Positions 16,771 to 26,029 of a stretch of DNA of 64,000 bases are shown one piece after another. Under the pieces are notes generated by a model. The model searched no databases, was not told the origin of the DNA, and was given only the letters and a program-made list of their open reading frames with translations. The stretch spans positions 1-64,000 of the forward strand of contig NZ_JADWYQ010000009.1 of NCBI RefSeq assembly GCF_022414575.1, in the 5' to 3' direction. This stretch comes from Streptomyces sp. MUM 178J. Its GTDB lineage: Bacteria > Actinomycetota > Actinomycetes > Streptomycetales > Streptomycetaceae. Position 1 is the first letter of the stretch, and every line of letters starts with the position of its first letter. Made by a program: the position numbers and the translations under genes.

Positions 16771-17704
16771 ACGGCCTTCGGCCGAGGCGCGTTCCAAGCC
16801 CCTGGAGTCCCCCCGGACGGAGTCCGGTGGAGTCCGAGGAGCGGGCGCCCGAGGGCGGCGCCCCCTCCGGCAGCCGCGGCAGCCGGTGCGGCAGCGCCCG
16901 GTACCACGCGTACGAGAGCGCGAAGCCGAACGCCAGGCAGATCATGCCGCCCACCGCGTCCAGCCAGAAGTGATTGGCTGTGGCGACGATCACGATCAGC
17001 GTGGCCGTCGGATACAGCACCCCGAGGATCTTCGCCCATGGCGCGGCCGCCACCGCGAAAATGATCAGACCGCACCACAGCGACCAGCCGATGTGCATCG
17101 ACGGCATCGCCGCATACTGGTTCGACATGTTCTTGAAGTTGCCGGAGGCCATCGAGCCCCAGGTCTCATGGACCAGGACCGTGTCGATGAAATGCTGCCC
17201 GTTCATCAGCCTCGGCGGCGCGAGAGGGTACAGGTAGTAGCCGACCAGTGCCACCGCGGTCGTCGCGAACAGCACCAGCCGGGCGGCCGCGTAGCGGCCC
17301 GGATGGCTGCGGTACAGCCACACCAGCACGCCGATGGTCACGATGAAGTGCAGGGTGGCGTAGTAGTAGTTCATCGTCACGATCAGCCATGTCACGGAGT
17401 TCACGGCGTGGTTGACCGTCTGCTCGACCGCTATGCCGAGCGTCCGTTCGACGTCCCAGATCCAGTCGGCGTTCCGCAGCGCCTGCGCCTTCTGCTCCGG
17501 CACGGCATTGCGGATCAGCGAGTACGTCCAGTAACTGACCGCGATGAGCAGTATCTCGAACCAGATCCGCGGATAGCGGGGGGTGCGCAGCGTGGTCAGC
17601 CGGTTACGCGCAGGTGCATCCTCTGGGGCCTCGTCCACCATGGGTGACGGGGTAAACGGAGTGGCCCTCTGGCCGTCCAAAGTCTTCACGGTCGTTTCAC
17701 CCAT
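16769..17704 (-). CDS. PAP2-superfamily membrane phosphatase/phosphotransferase
   Basis: The 311-residue protein has about six membrane helices and the PAP2 motifs MPSMHIGWSLW near residue 198 and NHFWLDAVGG near 243. An upstream YPLAPPRLM loop is typical of the actinobacterial inositol-phosphotransferase-like branch. These enzymes transfer or remove phosphate groups on lipids at the outer membrane face. The last 20 residues (TGLRPGGLQGLGTRLGRRP) are encoded by an intergenic repeat, and the TAA stop lies at the repeat junction. The natural C-terminus has therefore probably been replaced. The ATG at 17704 has no clear ribosome site. Confidence 0.82.
   Translation of the reverse strand: MGETTVKTLDGQRATPFTPSPMVDEAPEDAPARNRLTTLRTPRYPRIWFEILLIAVSYWTYSLIRNAVPEQKAQALRNADWIWDVERTLGIAVEQTVNHAVNSVTWLIVTMNYYYATLHFIVTIGVLVWLYRSHPGRYAAARLVLFATTAVALVGYYLYPLAPPRLMNGQHFIDTVLVHETWGSMASGNFKNMSNQYAAMPSMHIGWSLWCGLIIFAVAAAPWAKILGVLYPTATLIVIVATANHFWLDAVGGMICLAFGFALSYAWYRALPHRLPRLPEGAPPSGARSSDSTGLRPGGLQGLGTRLGRRP
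16796..16840 (+). repeat. dispersed Streptomyces repeat, copy 1
   Basis: The stretch CAAGCCCCTGG-GTCCCCCCGGACGGAGTC-GG-GGAG is shared with 54351-54395 in the same orientation. Its core CCGGAC-GGA-GTCCGG (16813-16827) is a perfect hairpin. It forms the end of the PAP2 frame and abuts the MarR remnant. I recall such palindromic units as common between Streptomyces genes. Confidence 0.75.
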
Positions 17705-17816
17705 GGGACGAGAGTCTGCCAGATTCGCCCCCCACACTGATCATCCCTCGGGTGGGCTAATGGCGCACCCGCTGAATCCTGCGGAGGACCCGCCCCCTAG
17801 GGTCGGGCCCCCTCGC

Positions 17817-18851
17817 TCAGGCCGCCTGACCGGGCCCGGACGCGGTCGAGCCGCGCACCACCAGCTCCGGCATGAAGACGAACTCGCTGTGCGGCGCCGG
17901 TGTGCCGCCGATCTCCTCCAGAAGCGTGCGCACCGCCGCCTGCCCCATCGCCGGAACCGGCTTGCGGACCGTGGTCAGCGGCGGGTCCGTGAACGCGATC
18001 AGCGGGGAGTCGTCGAAGCCCACGACCGAGATGTCGTCGGGCACCCTCAGGCCCCGCTGCCGCGCGGCCCGTATCGCCCCCAGCGCCATCATGTCGCTGG
18101 CGCACACCACCGCCGTGCACCCGCGGTCCATCAGCGACGAGGCGGCCGCCTGGCCGCCCTCCAGGGTGAACAGCGAGTGCTGGATCAGCTCCGCCTCGAC
18201 CGTCTCCGGGGCGAGCCCCAGCTGGTCCCCCACGGCCCGGACGAAGCCTTCTATCTTCCGCAGTACGGGCACGAAGCGCTTCGGCCCCAGCGCCAGACCG
18301 ATCCTGGTATGGCCCAGCGAGGCCAGATGCGTCACCGCCAGCGTCATCGCCGCCCGGTCGTCGGGGGAGATGAAGGGCGCCTGCACCTCCGGCGAGAAGC
18401 CGTCGACGAGAACGAACGGCACCCCCTGTGCCCGAAGCCGGGCATAGCGCTGCATGTCGGCGGAGGTGTCGGCGTGCAGCCCCGAGGCGATGATGATCCC
18501 GGCCACGCCCCGGTCGACCAGCATCTCGGTCAGTTCGTCTTCCGTGGACCCGCCCGGGGTCTGGGTGGCGAGCACCGGGGTGTAGCCCTGGCGGGTCAGC
18601 GCCTGTCCGATCACCTGTGCCAGCGCGGGGAATATCGGGTTCTCAAGCTCCGGGGTGATCAGCCCGACGAGTCCCGCGCTGCGCTGGCGTAGCCGCACCG
18701 GACGCTCATAGCCGAGAACGTCCAGCGCGGCCAGTACGGACTGGCGGGTGGTCGCGGCGACTCCGGGCTTTCCGTTGAGGACGCGGCTCACCGTCGCTTC
18801 GCTGACCCCCGCCTGGGCTGCGATGTCTGCCAGTCGTGCGGGTGCGGTCAC
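17817..18851 (-). CDS. malR: LacI-family repressor of maltose/maltodextrin genes
   Basis: The 344-residue protein has the LacI helix-turn-helix at the start (LADIAAQAGVSEATVSRVLN) and a periplasmic-binding-like sensor domain ending STASGPGQAA. It lies just downstream of aglA and malEFG and closely matches the Streptomyces MalR/Reg1 proteins known to repress malE and amylase genes. GTG at 18851 gives the usual N-terminus (VTAPARLADIA); an ATG at 18875, one base from the aglA stop, would add eight residues. Likely ligand: a maltodextrin or derived signal. Confidence 0.92.
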   Translation of the reverse strand: MTAPARLADIAAQAGVSEATVSRVLNGKPGVAATTRQSVLAALDVLGYERPVRLRQRSAGLVGLITPELENPIFPALAQVIGQALTRQGYTPVLATQTPGGSTEDELTEMLVDRGVAGIIIASGLHADTSADMQRYARLRAQGVPFVLVDGFSPEVQAPFISPDDRAAMTLAVTHLASLGHTRIGLALGPKRFVPVLRKIEGFVRAVGDQLGLAPETVEAELIQHSLFTLEGGQAAASSLMDRGCTAVVCASDMMALGAIRAARQRGLRVPDDISVVGFDDSPLIAFTDPPLTTVRKPVPAMGQAAVRTLLEEIGGTPAPHSEFVFMPELVVRGSTASGPGQAA

Positions 18852-18876
18852 GGGATGCGACTGTACCGGGCGCATC

Positions 18877-20487
18877 TCAGACTGCCCACCAGACGCAGGT
18901 CTCGCCCGGGATGCGCACGGCCGCGCCGCTGAACTCCAGCGCTGCGGAGGCCAGCACCGGCCGCCCCGGCACCGGCATCTCGGCCTCCGTGTCCAGGGTG
19001 TTCAGGGTGCACACCAGACCGGGCCGGCGGAAGGTCAGCACCCCGTCGGGCCCGGGCAGCCACTCCATCTCCCCGTCGCCCAGGCCGTCCAGCTGCCGCC
19101 GCAGCGCCAGCGCCGAGCGGTACAGCTCCAGCGTGGAGCGCGGGTCGCCGGTCTGCGCCTCGACCGAAAGGCCGGCCCAGGCGTCGGGCTGGGGCAGCCA
19201 CGAGCCGCCGGGGCCGAAGCCGTACGGCGCCTTCGCCCCCGACCAGGGCAGCGGCACCCGGCAGCCGTCCCGCCTGCCGTCCTGGCCGTCGCCGCGGAAG
19301 AACGCCGGGTCCTGGCGCACCGCGTCCGGCAGGTCCTCCACCTCCGGCAGACCGAGCTCCTCGCCCTGGTACACGTAGACGGAGCCGGGGAGGGCGAGGG
19401 TGAGCAGGGCCGCGGCACGGGCCCGGCGCAGCCCCTGCTCCCCTCCGCCGTAGCGGGTGGTGTGGCGGACGACGTCGTGGTTGGAGAGCACCCAGGTGGT
19501 GGGCGCGCCGACCGAGCGGGTCGACAGCAGCGACTCGTCGATCACCCGGTGCATCGCGGCCGCTTCCCACTCACAGGTCAGGAATTGGAAGTTGAATGCC
19601 TGGTGCAGCTCGTCCGGGCGGACGTACAGCGCGAGCCGCTCCGCGTTGGGGGCCCAGGCCTCGGCGACGCCGATGCGGTCGCCCTCGTATCCGTCGAGCA
19701 GCCGCCGCCAGGAGCGGTGGATCTCGTGCACGCCGTCCTGGTCGAAGAACGGCAGCACCTGTGCGCCGATCAGCTTCGCCTGCTCGCTCAGCCCGATGTC
19801 CGGCAGCCCCTCGGCCTTGACCATGCCGTGGGCGACGTCGATGCGGAAGCCGTCCACGCCCAGGTCCAGCCAGAAGCGGAGGATGGAGTCGAACTCCTCG
19901 CGTACCGCGGGGCTGTCCCAGCTGAGGTCCGGCTGCTCGGGCGCGAACAGATGCAGATACCACTCGCCGTCGGCCGTGCGGGTCCAGGCGGGGCCGCCGA
20001 AGACGGACTCCCAGTCGTTCGGGGGCAGCTCGCCGTCCTCGCCCTTGCCGGGGCGGAAGTGGTAGAGCTGCCGCTCGGATGCGTCCGGGCCGCCCGCGAG
20101 CGCCGCCTGGAACCAGGCGTGCCGGTCGGAGGTGTGGTTGGGGACGATGTCCACGATCACCCGCAGCCCCAGCCGGTGGGCCTCGCGTACCAGGTCGTCG
20201 GCGTCGGACAGATCGCCGAACAGCGGGTCCACGGCCCGGTAGTCGGCCACGTCATAGCCGCCGTCGGCCTGCGGGGAGGCGTAGAAGGGGGTGAGCCAGA
20301 CGGCGTCCACGCCCAGGTCCGCAAGGTACGGAAGACGCTCTCTGATGCCCCGCAGGTCGCCGATGCCGTCCCCGTCGCTGTCGGCGAAGGAGCGCACGTA
20401 CACCTGGTAGATGACGGCGTCACGCCACCAGCCCGCGGAGTGTGCGGCGGTCGGGCTGCTGGGCATGGGAGCGAGCTCCTGGGTCAT
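18877..20487 (-). CDS. aglA: GH13 alpha-glucosidase (cytoplasmic maltodextrin hydrolysis)
   Basis: The 536-residue protein lacks a signal sequence and has all four GH13 regions: VIVDIVPNHTSDRH, GFRIDVAHGM with the nucleophile Asp, VAEAWAPNAE with the acid/base Glu, and VLSNHDVVRH with the third acid. The start (WWRDAVIYQVYVRSFADSDG) is typical of oligo-glucosidases. It follows malG on the same strand, consistent with hydrolysis of imported maltodextrins. GAGGGA precedes the ATG at 20487. The 136-base gap before it contains short CACCCCTCGG repeats and may allow separate expression. Confidence 0.92.
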   Translation of the reverse strand: MTQELAPMPSSPTAAHSAGWWRDAVIYQVYVRSFADSDGDGIGDLRGIRERLPYLADLGVDAVWLTPFYASPQADGGYDVADYRAVDPLFGDLSDADDLVREAHRLGLRVIVDIVPNHTSDRHAWFQAALAGGPDASERQLYHFRPGKGEDGELPPNDWESVFGGPAWTRTADGEWYLHLFAPEQPDLSWDSPAVREEFDSILRFWLDLGVDGFRIDVAHGMVKAEGLPDIGLSEQAKLIGAQVLPFFDQDGVHEIHRSWRRLLDGYEGDRIGVAEAWAPNAERLALYVRPDELHQAFNFQFLTCEWEAAAMHRVIDESLLSTRSVGAPTTWVLSNHDVVRHTTRYGGGEQGLRRARAAALLTLALPGSVYVYQGEELGLPEVEDLPDAVRQDPAFFRGDGQDGRRDGCRVPLPWSGAKAPYGFGPGGSWLPQPDAWAGLSVEAQTGDPRSTLELYRSALALRRQLDGLGDGEMEWLPGPDGVLTFRRPGLVCTLNTLDTEAEMPVPGRPVLASAALEFSGAAVRIPGETCVWWAV

Positions 20488-20623
20488 GTACGTTCCCTCG
20501 TTGGTCGTCAACTGCGTGGTACCGCTTCTCTGCTCTGTCGTGCTGGTCAACGCGCGGTGCGCGGACCGGATACGAAGCCGGTCGGGCCTGCGGCGCGGCT
20601 CACCCCTCGGCACACCCCTCGGC

Positions 20624-21532
20624 TCATCCCTTGGTTCCCCCTGCGGTGAGCCCCGCGACCAGATGGCGCTGTGCGAAGAAGAACAGCAATCCGGCCGGGA
20701 CCATGATCAGTACGGAGGAGGCCGTCATCAGGCCCCACTCGGCGCGGTGCGGGCCGACGAAGGTCTGGAGGCCGACCGCGAGCGTGTACTTGCCCTCGCT
20801 GCTCATGAAGGAGGTGGCGAAGGCGACCTCGCTCCAGGCGGTGAGGAAGGTGTAGAAGGCCGTGACCGCGAGGCCCGGCCGGGCGAGCGGGATGATCAGC
20901 CGCCAGAAGGTGCCGAACGGGGTCAGTCCGTCGACCCGGCCCGACTCGTCGATCTCGGTGGGGATGGTGTCGAAGTAGCCCTTGAGCATCCAGGCGCAGA
21001 ACGGCACCGACACCGAGCAGTAGGTGATGATCAGTCCGCCGTAGCTGTCCAGCAGCCCCAGCCGGCCCAGGATGTTGTAGAGCGGCACGATCAGCACCGC
21101 CACCGGGAACATCTGGCACAGCAGGAACGACCACATCAGCGACTTGTCGCCGGGGAAGCGCATCCGGGAGACCGCGTAGCCGGCGCTGGCCGCGATCAGC
21201 ACGCCCACCAGCATGGTGCCGCCGGCGACGATCGCGGAGTTCATGAACCACGTCAGGAACTCGGTGTCGCCCAGGACGTGGGTGTAGTTCTCCAGCGTGA
21301 AGCCGGTCATCTCCATCGGGTGGGTCCAGCCGTTCTCACCGCGGATCGAGACCAGCACGATGAAGACGATCGGGAACAGCGCGATGACGGAGGCGACGAC
21401 CAGGGTGGCGTGCAGCGCGACGGACGCGGCCGCGGAGCGCTCGCCGCGGCCGCGCTGCCGGCGTGCGGGGGCGGTCGCCTCCGGGGCCGGGAGCTTCTCG
21501 GGCGCGCGGGCCGGGGTGCTGACGGTGCTCAC
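20624..21532 (-). CDS. malG: maltose/maltodextrin ABC transporter permease MalG
   Basis: The 302-residue protein has six membrane helices and the EAA loop DEIDESGRVDGL-type segment (IDESGRVDGLTPFGTFWRLI) that contacts the ATPase. The GTG start at 21532 overlaps the malF stop in GTGA with AGGAGG upstream, so translation is coupled. It forms the channel together with MalF. No ATPase gene is in the cluster; in Streptomyces the shared ATPase MsiK, encoded elsewhere, usually serves such importers. Confidence 0.93.
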   Translation of the reverse strand: MSTVSTPARAPEKLPAPEATAPARRQRGRGERSAAASVALHATLVVASVIALFPIVFIVLVSIRGENGWTHPMEMTGFTLENYTHVLGDTEFLTWFMNSAIVAGGTMLVGVLIAASAGYAVSRMRFPGDKSLMWSFLLCQMFPVAVLIVPLYNILGRLGLLDSYGGLIITYCSVSVPFCAWMLKGYFDTIPTEIDESGRVDGLTPFGTFWRLIIPLARPGLAVTAFYTFLTAWSEVAFATSFMSSEGKYTLAVGLQTFVGPHRAEWGLMTASSVLIMVPAGLLFFFAQRHLVAGLTAGGTKG

Positions 21533-22482
21533 TTGGCGACCTCCTGGCGGCTGAGCATCCGGCGGTAGAAGACGGAGAAGACCAGGAGCAGGGAGAGGAT
21601 CACGATGCCGTACGAGGCGGAGCCCGCGTAGTCCCGTACGCCCTGGAAGGCGAGGCGGTAGGCGTAGGTCACCAGAATCTCGCTCTCGGTGCCGCCGGCC
21701 TGGCCGATCACCAGGTAGATGATCGGGAACATGTTGAAGGTCCAGATGGTGCCCAGCAGGATGATCGTGCTGGAGACCGGCCGCAGCCCGGGCACGGTCA
21801 CATTCCAGAACCGCTGCCAGGCCGAGGCGCCGTCCATCTCGGCCGCCTCGTGCAGCTCCCTGGGGATGGACTGCAGACCGCCGAGGATGGCGACCATCAT
21901 GAACGGCACACCGAGCCAGGTGTTGACGGCGATCACCGAGAGCTTCTGGATCGTCGGGTCGCCCAGCCAGTCCACCGCGCCGATGCCGATCTTGGAGAGC
22001 AGCGCGTTGAGGACGCCGTTGTCGGTGTTGTACATCAGCTTCCAGGCGAAGGCGGCGACGAACGCCGGGACCGCCCACGGCAGGATCAACAGCACCCGGT
22101 ACAGGGAGCGGCCGCGGATCTGCCGGTTCAGCAGCATCGCCAGGCCGAGGCCGATGGTGTAGTGCAGGAAGACGCAGCTGGCGGTCCAGATGACCGTCCA
22201 GGTCAGCCGGGGGTAGAAGGACCCCTCCTGGCCGGACAGGATGTGCCAGTAGTTGTCGAGGCCGACGAACCGATAGCTCGCCGGGACCTCGAAGTCGCCG
22301 ATCACACGGCCGATGTTGGCCTCGTTGGCGTCGGTGAAGGAGAGGTAGATGCCGCGGCCCAGCGGGTAGCCGACGAGCACGGCGAGCACCACGACGACCG
22401 GCAGGACCATGGCCCATGCGTACCAGTGCGTGGCGAAGGACCGTCTGGTCTTGGTGACGGTCTTGGCTGTCAGGGTGCTCAT
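21529..22482 (-). CDS. malF: maltose/maltodextrin ABC transporter permease MalF
   Basis: The 317-residue protein has a first helix AMVLPVVVVLAVLVGYPLG, five further helices and the EAA loop LHEAAEMDGASAWQRFWNV. This shorter, six-helix form lacks the big outer loop of enterobacterial MalF and is normal for Gram-positives. GGAGAG lies just before the ATG at 22482. It sits between malE and malG in a single minus-strand operon, with a 139-base gap after malE. Confidence 0.93.
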   Translation of the reverse strand: MSTLTAKTVTKTRRSFATHWYAWAMVLPVVVVLAVLVGYPLGRGIYLSFTDANEANIGRVIGDFEVPASYRFVGLDNYWHILSGQEGSFYPRLTWTVIWTASCVFLHYTIGLGLAMLLNRQIRGRSLYRVLLILPWAVPAFVAAFAWKLMYNTDNGVLNALLSKIGIGAVDWLGDPTIQKLSVIAVNTWLGVPFMMVAILGGLQSIPRELHEAAEMDGASAWQRFWNVTVPGLRPVSSTIILLGTIWTFNMFPIIYLVIGQAGGTESEILVTYAYRLAFQGVRDYAGSASYGIVILSLLLVFSVFYRRMLSRQEVAK

Positions 22483-22621
22483 CTCTCTCCGTAAGGACCG
22501 GCCGGACTGTACGAGGACGGTGGACCGGCCCGGTCGGCTGGGCGCGTGGGGCCCGTCCCACGCGTAGCGGGGAACGGATCCCCCAGCCGACCGGACCGGA
22601 GCTGTGCTGGCTCGATGGGCG

Positions 22622-23920
22622 TCAGCCGATCGAGTAGTCCTTCAGCAGCTTGGTGTTCCACTCCTTGGCGAGCGCGTCCAGGCCCTCCTTGGGGGAGACG
22701 TCGCCGCGCAGGATCTTCACGTAGTGCTGGTCGTACGCCACGAACAGATCGCCGACCCCGGGGATCACCGGACGGGCCTTGGAGACCGCCAGCGCCTCTT
22801 GGAAGGCCTTCTTCGCCGGGTCGGATGTGACCGCGTCGGTGTAGGCGGACTTGCGCGTCGGGAGGGTGTTGATCTCCTTGGCGGTGAACTCCTGGCTCTT
22901 CGCGGAGGACATGAACTTCACGAAGAGGTACGCCGCGTCCTTGTTCGCGGAGCCGCGGTAGACGGAGTAGTTGTGGCCGCCGATCGGAGCGCCGGCCTTG
23001 CCGGAGGAGCCCGCCGGGATCGGTGCGATGCCCAGATTGTCCTTGTTCTGGAAGGCCTTGCCGGAGTAGTCGTCGGAGACCGACCACGGGCCGTTGATCG
23101 TCATGGCGGCCTTGCCGTCCTTGAAGGAGGTCTGGGCCGCGACATAGCCGTCAGTGGTGGCGGGCTTGAGGGCGACGTCGGACTGGACCAGCTTCAGCGC
23201 GGTCTCCATGCCCTTGACGGCCTCGGGGGAGTTCACCGTGATCTTCTTGTTCTCGACGTCGAGCATGTCGGCGCCCTCGCCGTACAGGAACGGCAGCGAG
23301 AAGTAGCCCTCGGGGTTCAGCTGGATGCCCGCGACCCCGGTCTTCTTCTTGATCGTCTTGGCGGTCTCGATCAGCTCGTCCCAGGTGGCCGGCGGCTTGC
23401 TGATGCCGGCCTTCTTGAAGATCTCCTTGTTGTAGAGGAGACCCAGGGTGTCGGTGACCTGCGGCACGCCGACGGTCTCGCCGTTGAACTTCGCCGTGGA
23501 CATCGGGCCCTCGAGGAAGTCGTCCGCGTTGTCGAGAGCCGGGGTGCCGTCCAGCGGCTGGAGGTAGCCGAGGTTGGCGAACCCGGCCGACCAGCCGACG
23601 TCGGTGCGGATGACGTCCGGGGCGCCCTTGCCGTTCTGGGCGGCCGTCTTGAACTTCTGCTCGGCCTGGTCGAAGGAGACGGAGGTCCGGTTGACCTTGA
23701 TCTTCGGGTACTCGGCCTCGAACTGCTCGATCAGTGTGTCGTACGCCGGGCCCTCGGCTTCGTTGGAAGTGTCCCACCAGGTGATGGAACCGCTCACGCT
23801 CTTGGGGTCCTCGGCGGCCTTCTTGCCGCTGCTGTCACTCGCTCCGCCGTTGTCACCGCAGGCGGTCGCGGTAAGAGCCAGTGCGCCGACGAGAGCGGCG
23901 ACCGATATGCCCTTGCGCAT
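22622..23920 (-). CDS. malE: maltose/maltodextrin-binding lipoprotein
   Basis: The 432-residue family-1 solute-binding protein has a lipoprotein signal (VAALVGALALTATAC, acylated Cys at 21). The mature part has typical binding-protein segments such as ITWWDTSNEAEGPAYD, PDVIRTDVGWSAGFA and AAMTINGPWSVSD. It captures maltodextrins at the cell surface and delivers them to MalFG. GAGGAG precedes the ATG at 23920. The upstream region holds the CTTGCAAG-type boxes expected for MalR control. Confidence 0.94.
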   Translation of the reverse strand: MRKGISVAALVGALALTATACGDNGGASDSSGKKAAEDPKSVSGSITWWDTSNEAEGPAYDTLIEQFEAEYPKIKVNRTSVSFDQAEQKFKTAAQNGKGAPDVIRTDVGWSAGFANLGYLQPLDGTPALDNADDFLEGPMSTAKFNGETVGVPQVTDTLGLLYNKEIFKKAGISKPPATWDELIETAKTIKKKTGVAGIQLNPEGYFSLPFLYGEGADMLDVENKKITVNSPEAVKGMETALKLVQSDVALKPATTDGYVAAQTSFKDGKAAMTINGPWSVSDDYSGKAFQNKDNLGIAPIPAGSSGKAGAPIGGHNYSVYRGSANKDAAYLFVKFMSSAKSQEFTAKEINTLPTRKSAYTDAVTSDPAKKAFQEALAVSKARPVIPGVGDLFVAYDQHYVKILRGDVSPKEGLDALAKEWNTKLLKDYSIG

Positions 23921-23991
23921 GGTGATCTCCTCGTGAGGTCAGGCCCTGACCTGTCCCTCGGGCCGGGCTGCTGCGGCGTGAAGTTAACAGT

Positions 23992-24152
23992 CTTGCAAGA
24001 GCTTGCGAAAGGTCTTGCAGTAAGAAAACAGCGAGATTTCCAGGTTGTGACCGTCTCGTGTCCTGGGGGTTGACCGTGGTCGTTCAGGCTTCTACGGTCT
24101 GCTGCGCAGCTGCTGTTGAAGGCTTGCTGCAAGAATCGCAAAGACCTGCAAG
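23992..24152. promoter_or_regulatory. cluster of CTTGCA-type boxes between malE and the amylase gene
   Basis: On the malE side there are CTTGCAAG (23992-23999), CTTGCG (24002-24007) and CTTGCAG (24014-24020). On the amylase side are CTTGCTGCAAG (24123-24133), TCGCAAAG (24137 on) and CTGCAAG (24146-24152). Direct and inverted repeats of CTTGCAG are known in Streptomyces amylase and malE promoters as the target of the MalR/Reg1 repressor. The amylase-side sites lie 25-55 bases past the -10 box, a good position to block transcription. Confidence 0.75.
24070..24098 (+). promoter_or_regulatory. vegetative-type promoter of the alpha-amylase gene
   Basis: TTGACC at 24070-24075 and TACGGT at 24093-24098 are separated by 17 bases, close to the principal sigma factor consensus. 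The predicted start of transcription is about 125 bases before the ATG at 24233, and repressor-like boxes fall inside the leader. Confidence 0.6.
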
Positions 24153-24232
24153 AGCCTTTCAGGCATGGCGCGTTGTCTTACGAGGCTGCGGGGCTCCCCC
24201 CATTCCGCACAGTGCCGTGCAGGAGGCAACAC

Positions 24233-25927
24233 ATGGCCAGCAGACCTCTGGCCGCCGCGCTCGCCCTGGCCGTGGGCGCGGCGGTCGCCGTCACGGCGCC
24301 GGTGGCGACCGGCGCCGCGCAGGCGGCCCCACCCGGAGACAAGGACGTGACCGCCGTCCTCTTCGAGTGGCGCTTCGACTCGGCGGCTCGGGCGTGCACC
24401 GACACGCTGGGCCCGGCCGGGTATGGATATGTCCAGGTTTCCCCGCCGCAGGAGCATATTCAGGGCCCGCAGTGGTGGACCTCGTACCAGCCCGTCAGCT
24501 ACAAGATCGCCGGACGGCTCGGCGGCCGCGCGTCGTTCGCGGACATGGTGAACACCTGTCACGCCGCGGGTGTGAAGGTCGTCGTCGACACCGTGATCAA
24601 CCATATGGCGGCGGGCGACGGCGTCGGCACGGGCGGCTCGCCGTACCAGAAATACGACTATCCGGGCATTTACTCCGGAAACGATATGAACGACTGCCGG
24701 TCCGTGATCACCGACTACCGGAACCGGGGCAACGTCCAGAACTGCGAGCTGCTCGGCCTCGCGGACCTGGACACAGGCGAGGAGTACGTCCGCGACCGCA
24801 TCGCCGCGTATCTCGACGATCTGCTGTCCCTGGGCGTCGACGGCTTCCGCATCGACGCCGCCAAGCACATGCCCGCCGCAGACCTCGCCGCGATCAAGTC
24901 CCGGCTGACCGACCCCGGCGTCTACTGGAAGCAGGAGGCCATCCACGGGGAGGGCGAGGCGGTCTCGCCGAGCGAGTACCTCGGCAACGGCGACGTACAG
25001 GAGTTCCGCTACGCCCGCGACCTCAAGCGCGTCTTCGAGGACGAGAACCTCGCATATCTGAAGAACTACGGCGAGGGGTGGGGCTATATGGACTCCGGCT
25101 CCTCCGCGGTCTTCGTGGACAACCACGACACCGAACGCGTCGGCGACACCCTCAGCTACCAGGACGGGGCCGACTACACGCTCGCGAACGTCTTCATGCT
25201 GGCGTGGCCGTACGGGTCGCCGGACGTCCACTCCGGATACGAGTGGACCGACAGGGACGCGGGCCCCCCCAACGGCGGTGCCATGAACGCCTGTTACAGC
25301 GACGGCTGGAAGTGCCAGCACGCCTGGCCGGAGATCGCGTCCATGGTCGGCTTCCGCAACGCGGCCCGGGGACAGGGCGTGACCGACTGGTGGGACAACG
25401 GCGCGGACGCGATCGGGTTCGGGCGCGGGGACCGGGCGTATGCCGTCCTCAACCATGAGGCCTCATCGCTGACGAGGACGTTCGACACCTCGCTTCCCGC
25501 GGGCGCGTACTGCGACGTCCAGTCCGGCAGGAGCATGACCGTGGACGGCGACGGCCGCTTCACCGCCACCCTGGGCCCGAACACCGCGCTGGCCCTGCAT
25601 GTGGGGGCACGGGAGTGCGCGGACGAACCCGCGGCCGCGGGCGTCTCGTTCAACGTCACCGCCACCACCGTATGGGGCGAGAACGTGTACGTCACCGGCA
25701 ACCGCCCCGAGCTCGGCGACTGGAACCCCGACGCGGCGCTCAAGCTCGACCCGGCGGGCTACCCGGTGTGGCGCCGGGACGTCACCCTGCCCGCGGGCGC
25801 GGCCTTCGAGTACAAGTACCTCCGCAAGGACGCGGATGGGCGGGTGTCTTGGGAGGCCGGTGCGAATCGTGTGGCGACGGCGCCGGAGTCGGGGGCGGTG
25901 ACGCTCTGGGACACGTTCCGGGAGTAG
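24233..25927 (+). CDS. aml: secreted alpha-amylase with C-terminal starch-binding module
   Basis: The 564-residue protein has a signal peptide (about 1-31, AQA-AP cleavage). The GH13 catalytic domain shows VVVDTVINH (116-124), GFRIDAAKH with nucleophile Asp208, QEAIHGE with Glu235, and VDNHDTER with Asp299. From about residue 469 it carries a CBM20 starch-binding module ([27 protein letters not shown]). It cleaves internal alpha-1,4 bonds of starch outside the cell. GGAGG lies eight bases before the ATG. It diverges from malE and is likely under the same MalR control. Confidence 0.95.
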   Translation: MASRPLAAALALAVGAAVAVTAPVATGAAQAAPPGDKDVTAVLFEWRFDSAARACTDTLGPAGYGYVQVSPPQEHIQGPQWWTSYQPVSYKIAGRLGGRASFADMVNTCHAAGVKVVVDTVINHMAAGDGVGTGGSPYQKYDYPGIYSGNDMNDCRSVITDYRNRGNVQNCELLGLADLDTGEEYVRDRIAAYLDDLLSLGVDGFRIDAAKHMPAADLAAIKSRLTDPGVYWKQEAIHGEGEAVSPSEYLGNGDVQEFRYARDLKRVFEDENLAYLKNYGEGWGYMDSGSSAVFVDNHDTERVGDTLSYQDGADYTLANVFMLAWPYGSPDVHSGYEWTDRDAGPPNGGAMNACYSDGWKCQHAWPEIASMVGFRNAARGQGVTDWWDNGADAIGFGRGDRAYAVLNHEASSLTRTFDTSLPAGAYCDVQSGRSMTVDGDGRFTATLGPNTALALHVGARECADEPAAAGVSFNVTATTVWGENVYVTGNRPELGDWNPDAALKLDPAGYPVWRRDVTLPAGAAFEYKYLRKDADGRVSWEAGANRVATAPESGAVTLWDTFRE

Positions 25928-26029
25928 GCGGCGCTTGCCGCTGCGCGGTGAGCTTCCCCACCCCGCCCCTTCCCGTAACCGGGGCTCCGCCCCGGACCCG
26001 TGCGGGGGCTCCGCCCCCGGCCCCCCGCG

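Noticed and set aside
24092..25456. Open frame on the minus strand opposite the alpha-amylase gene
   Set aside because: No domain or ribosome site supports it; the + strand has a complete catalytic set and signal peptide.
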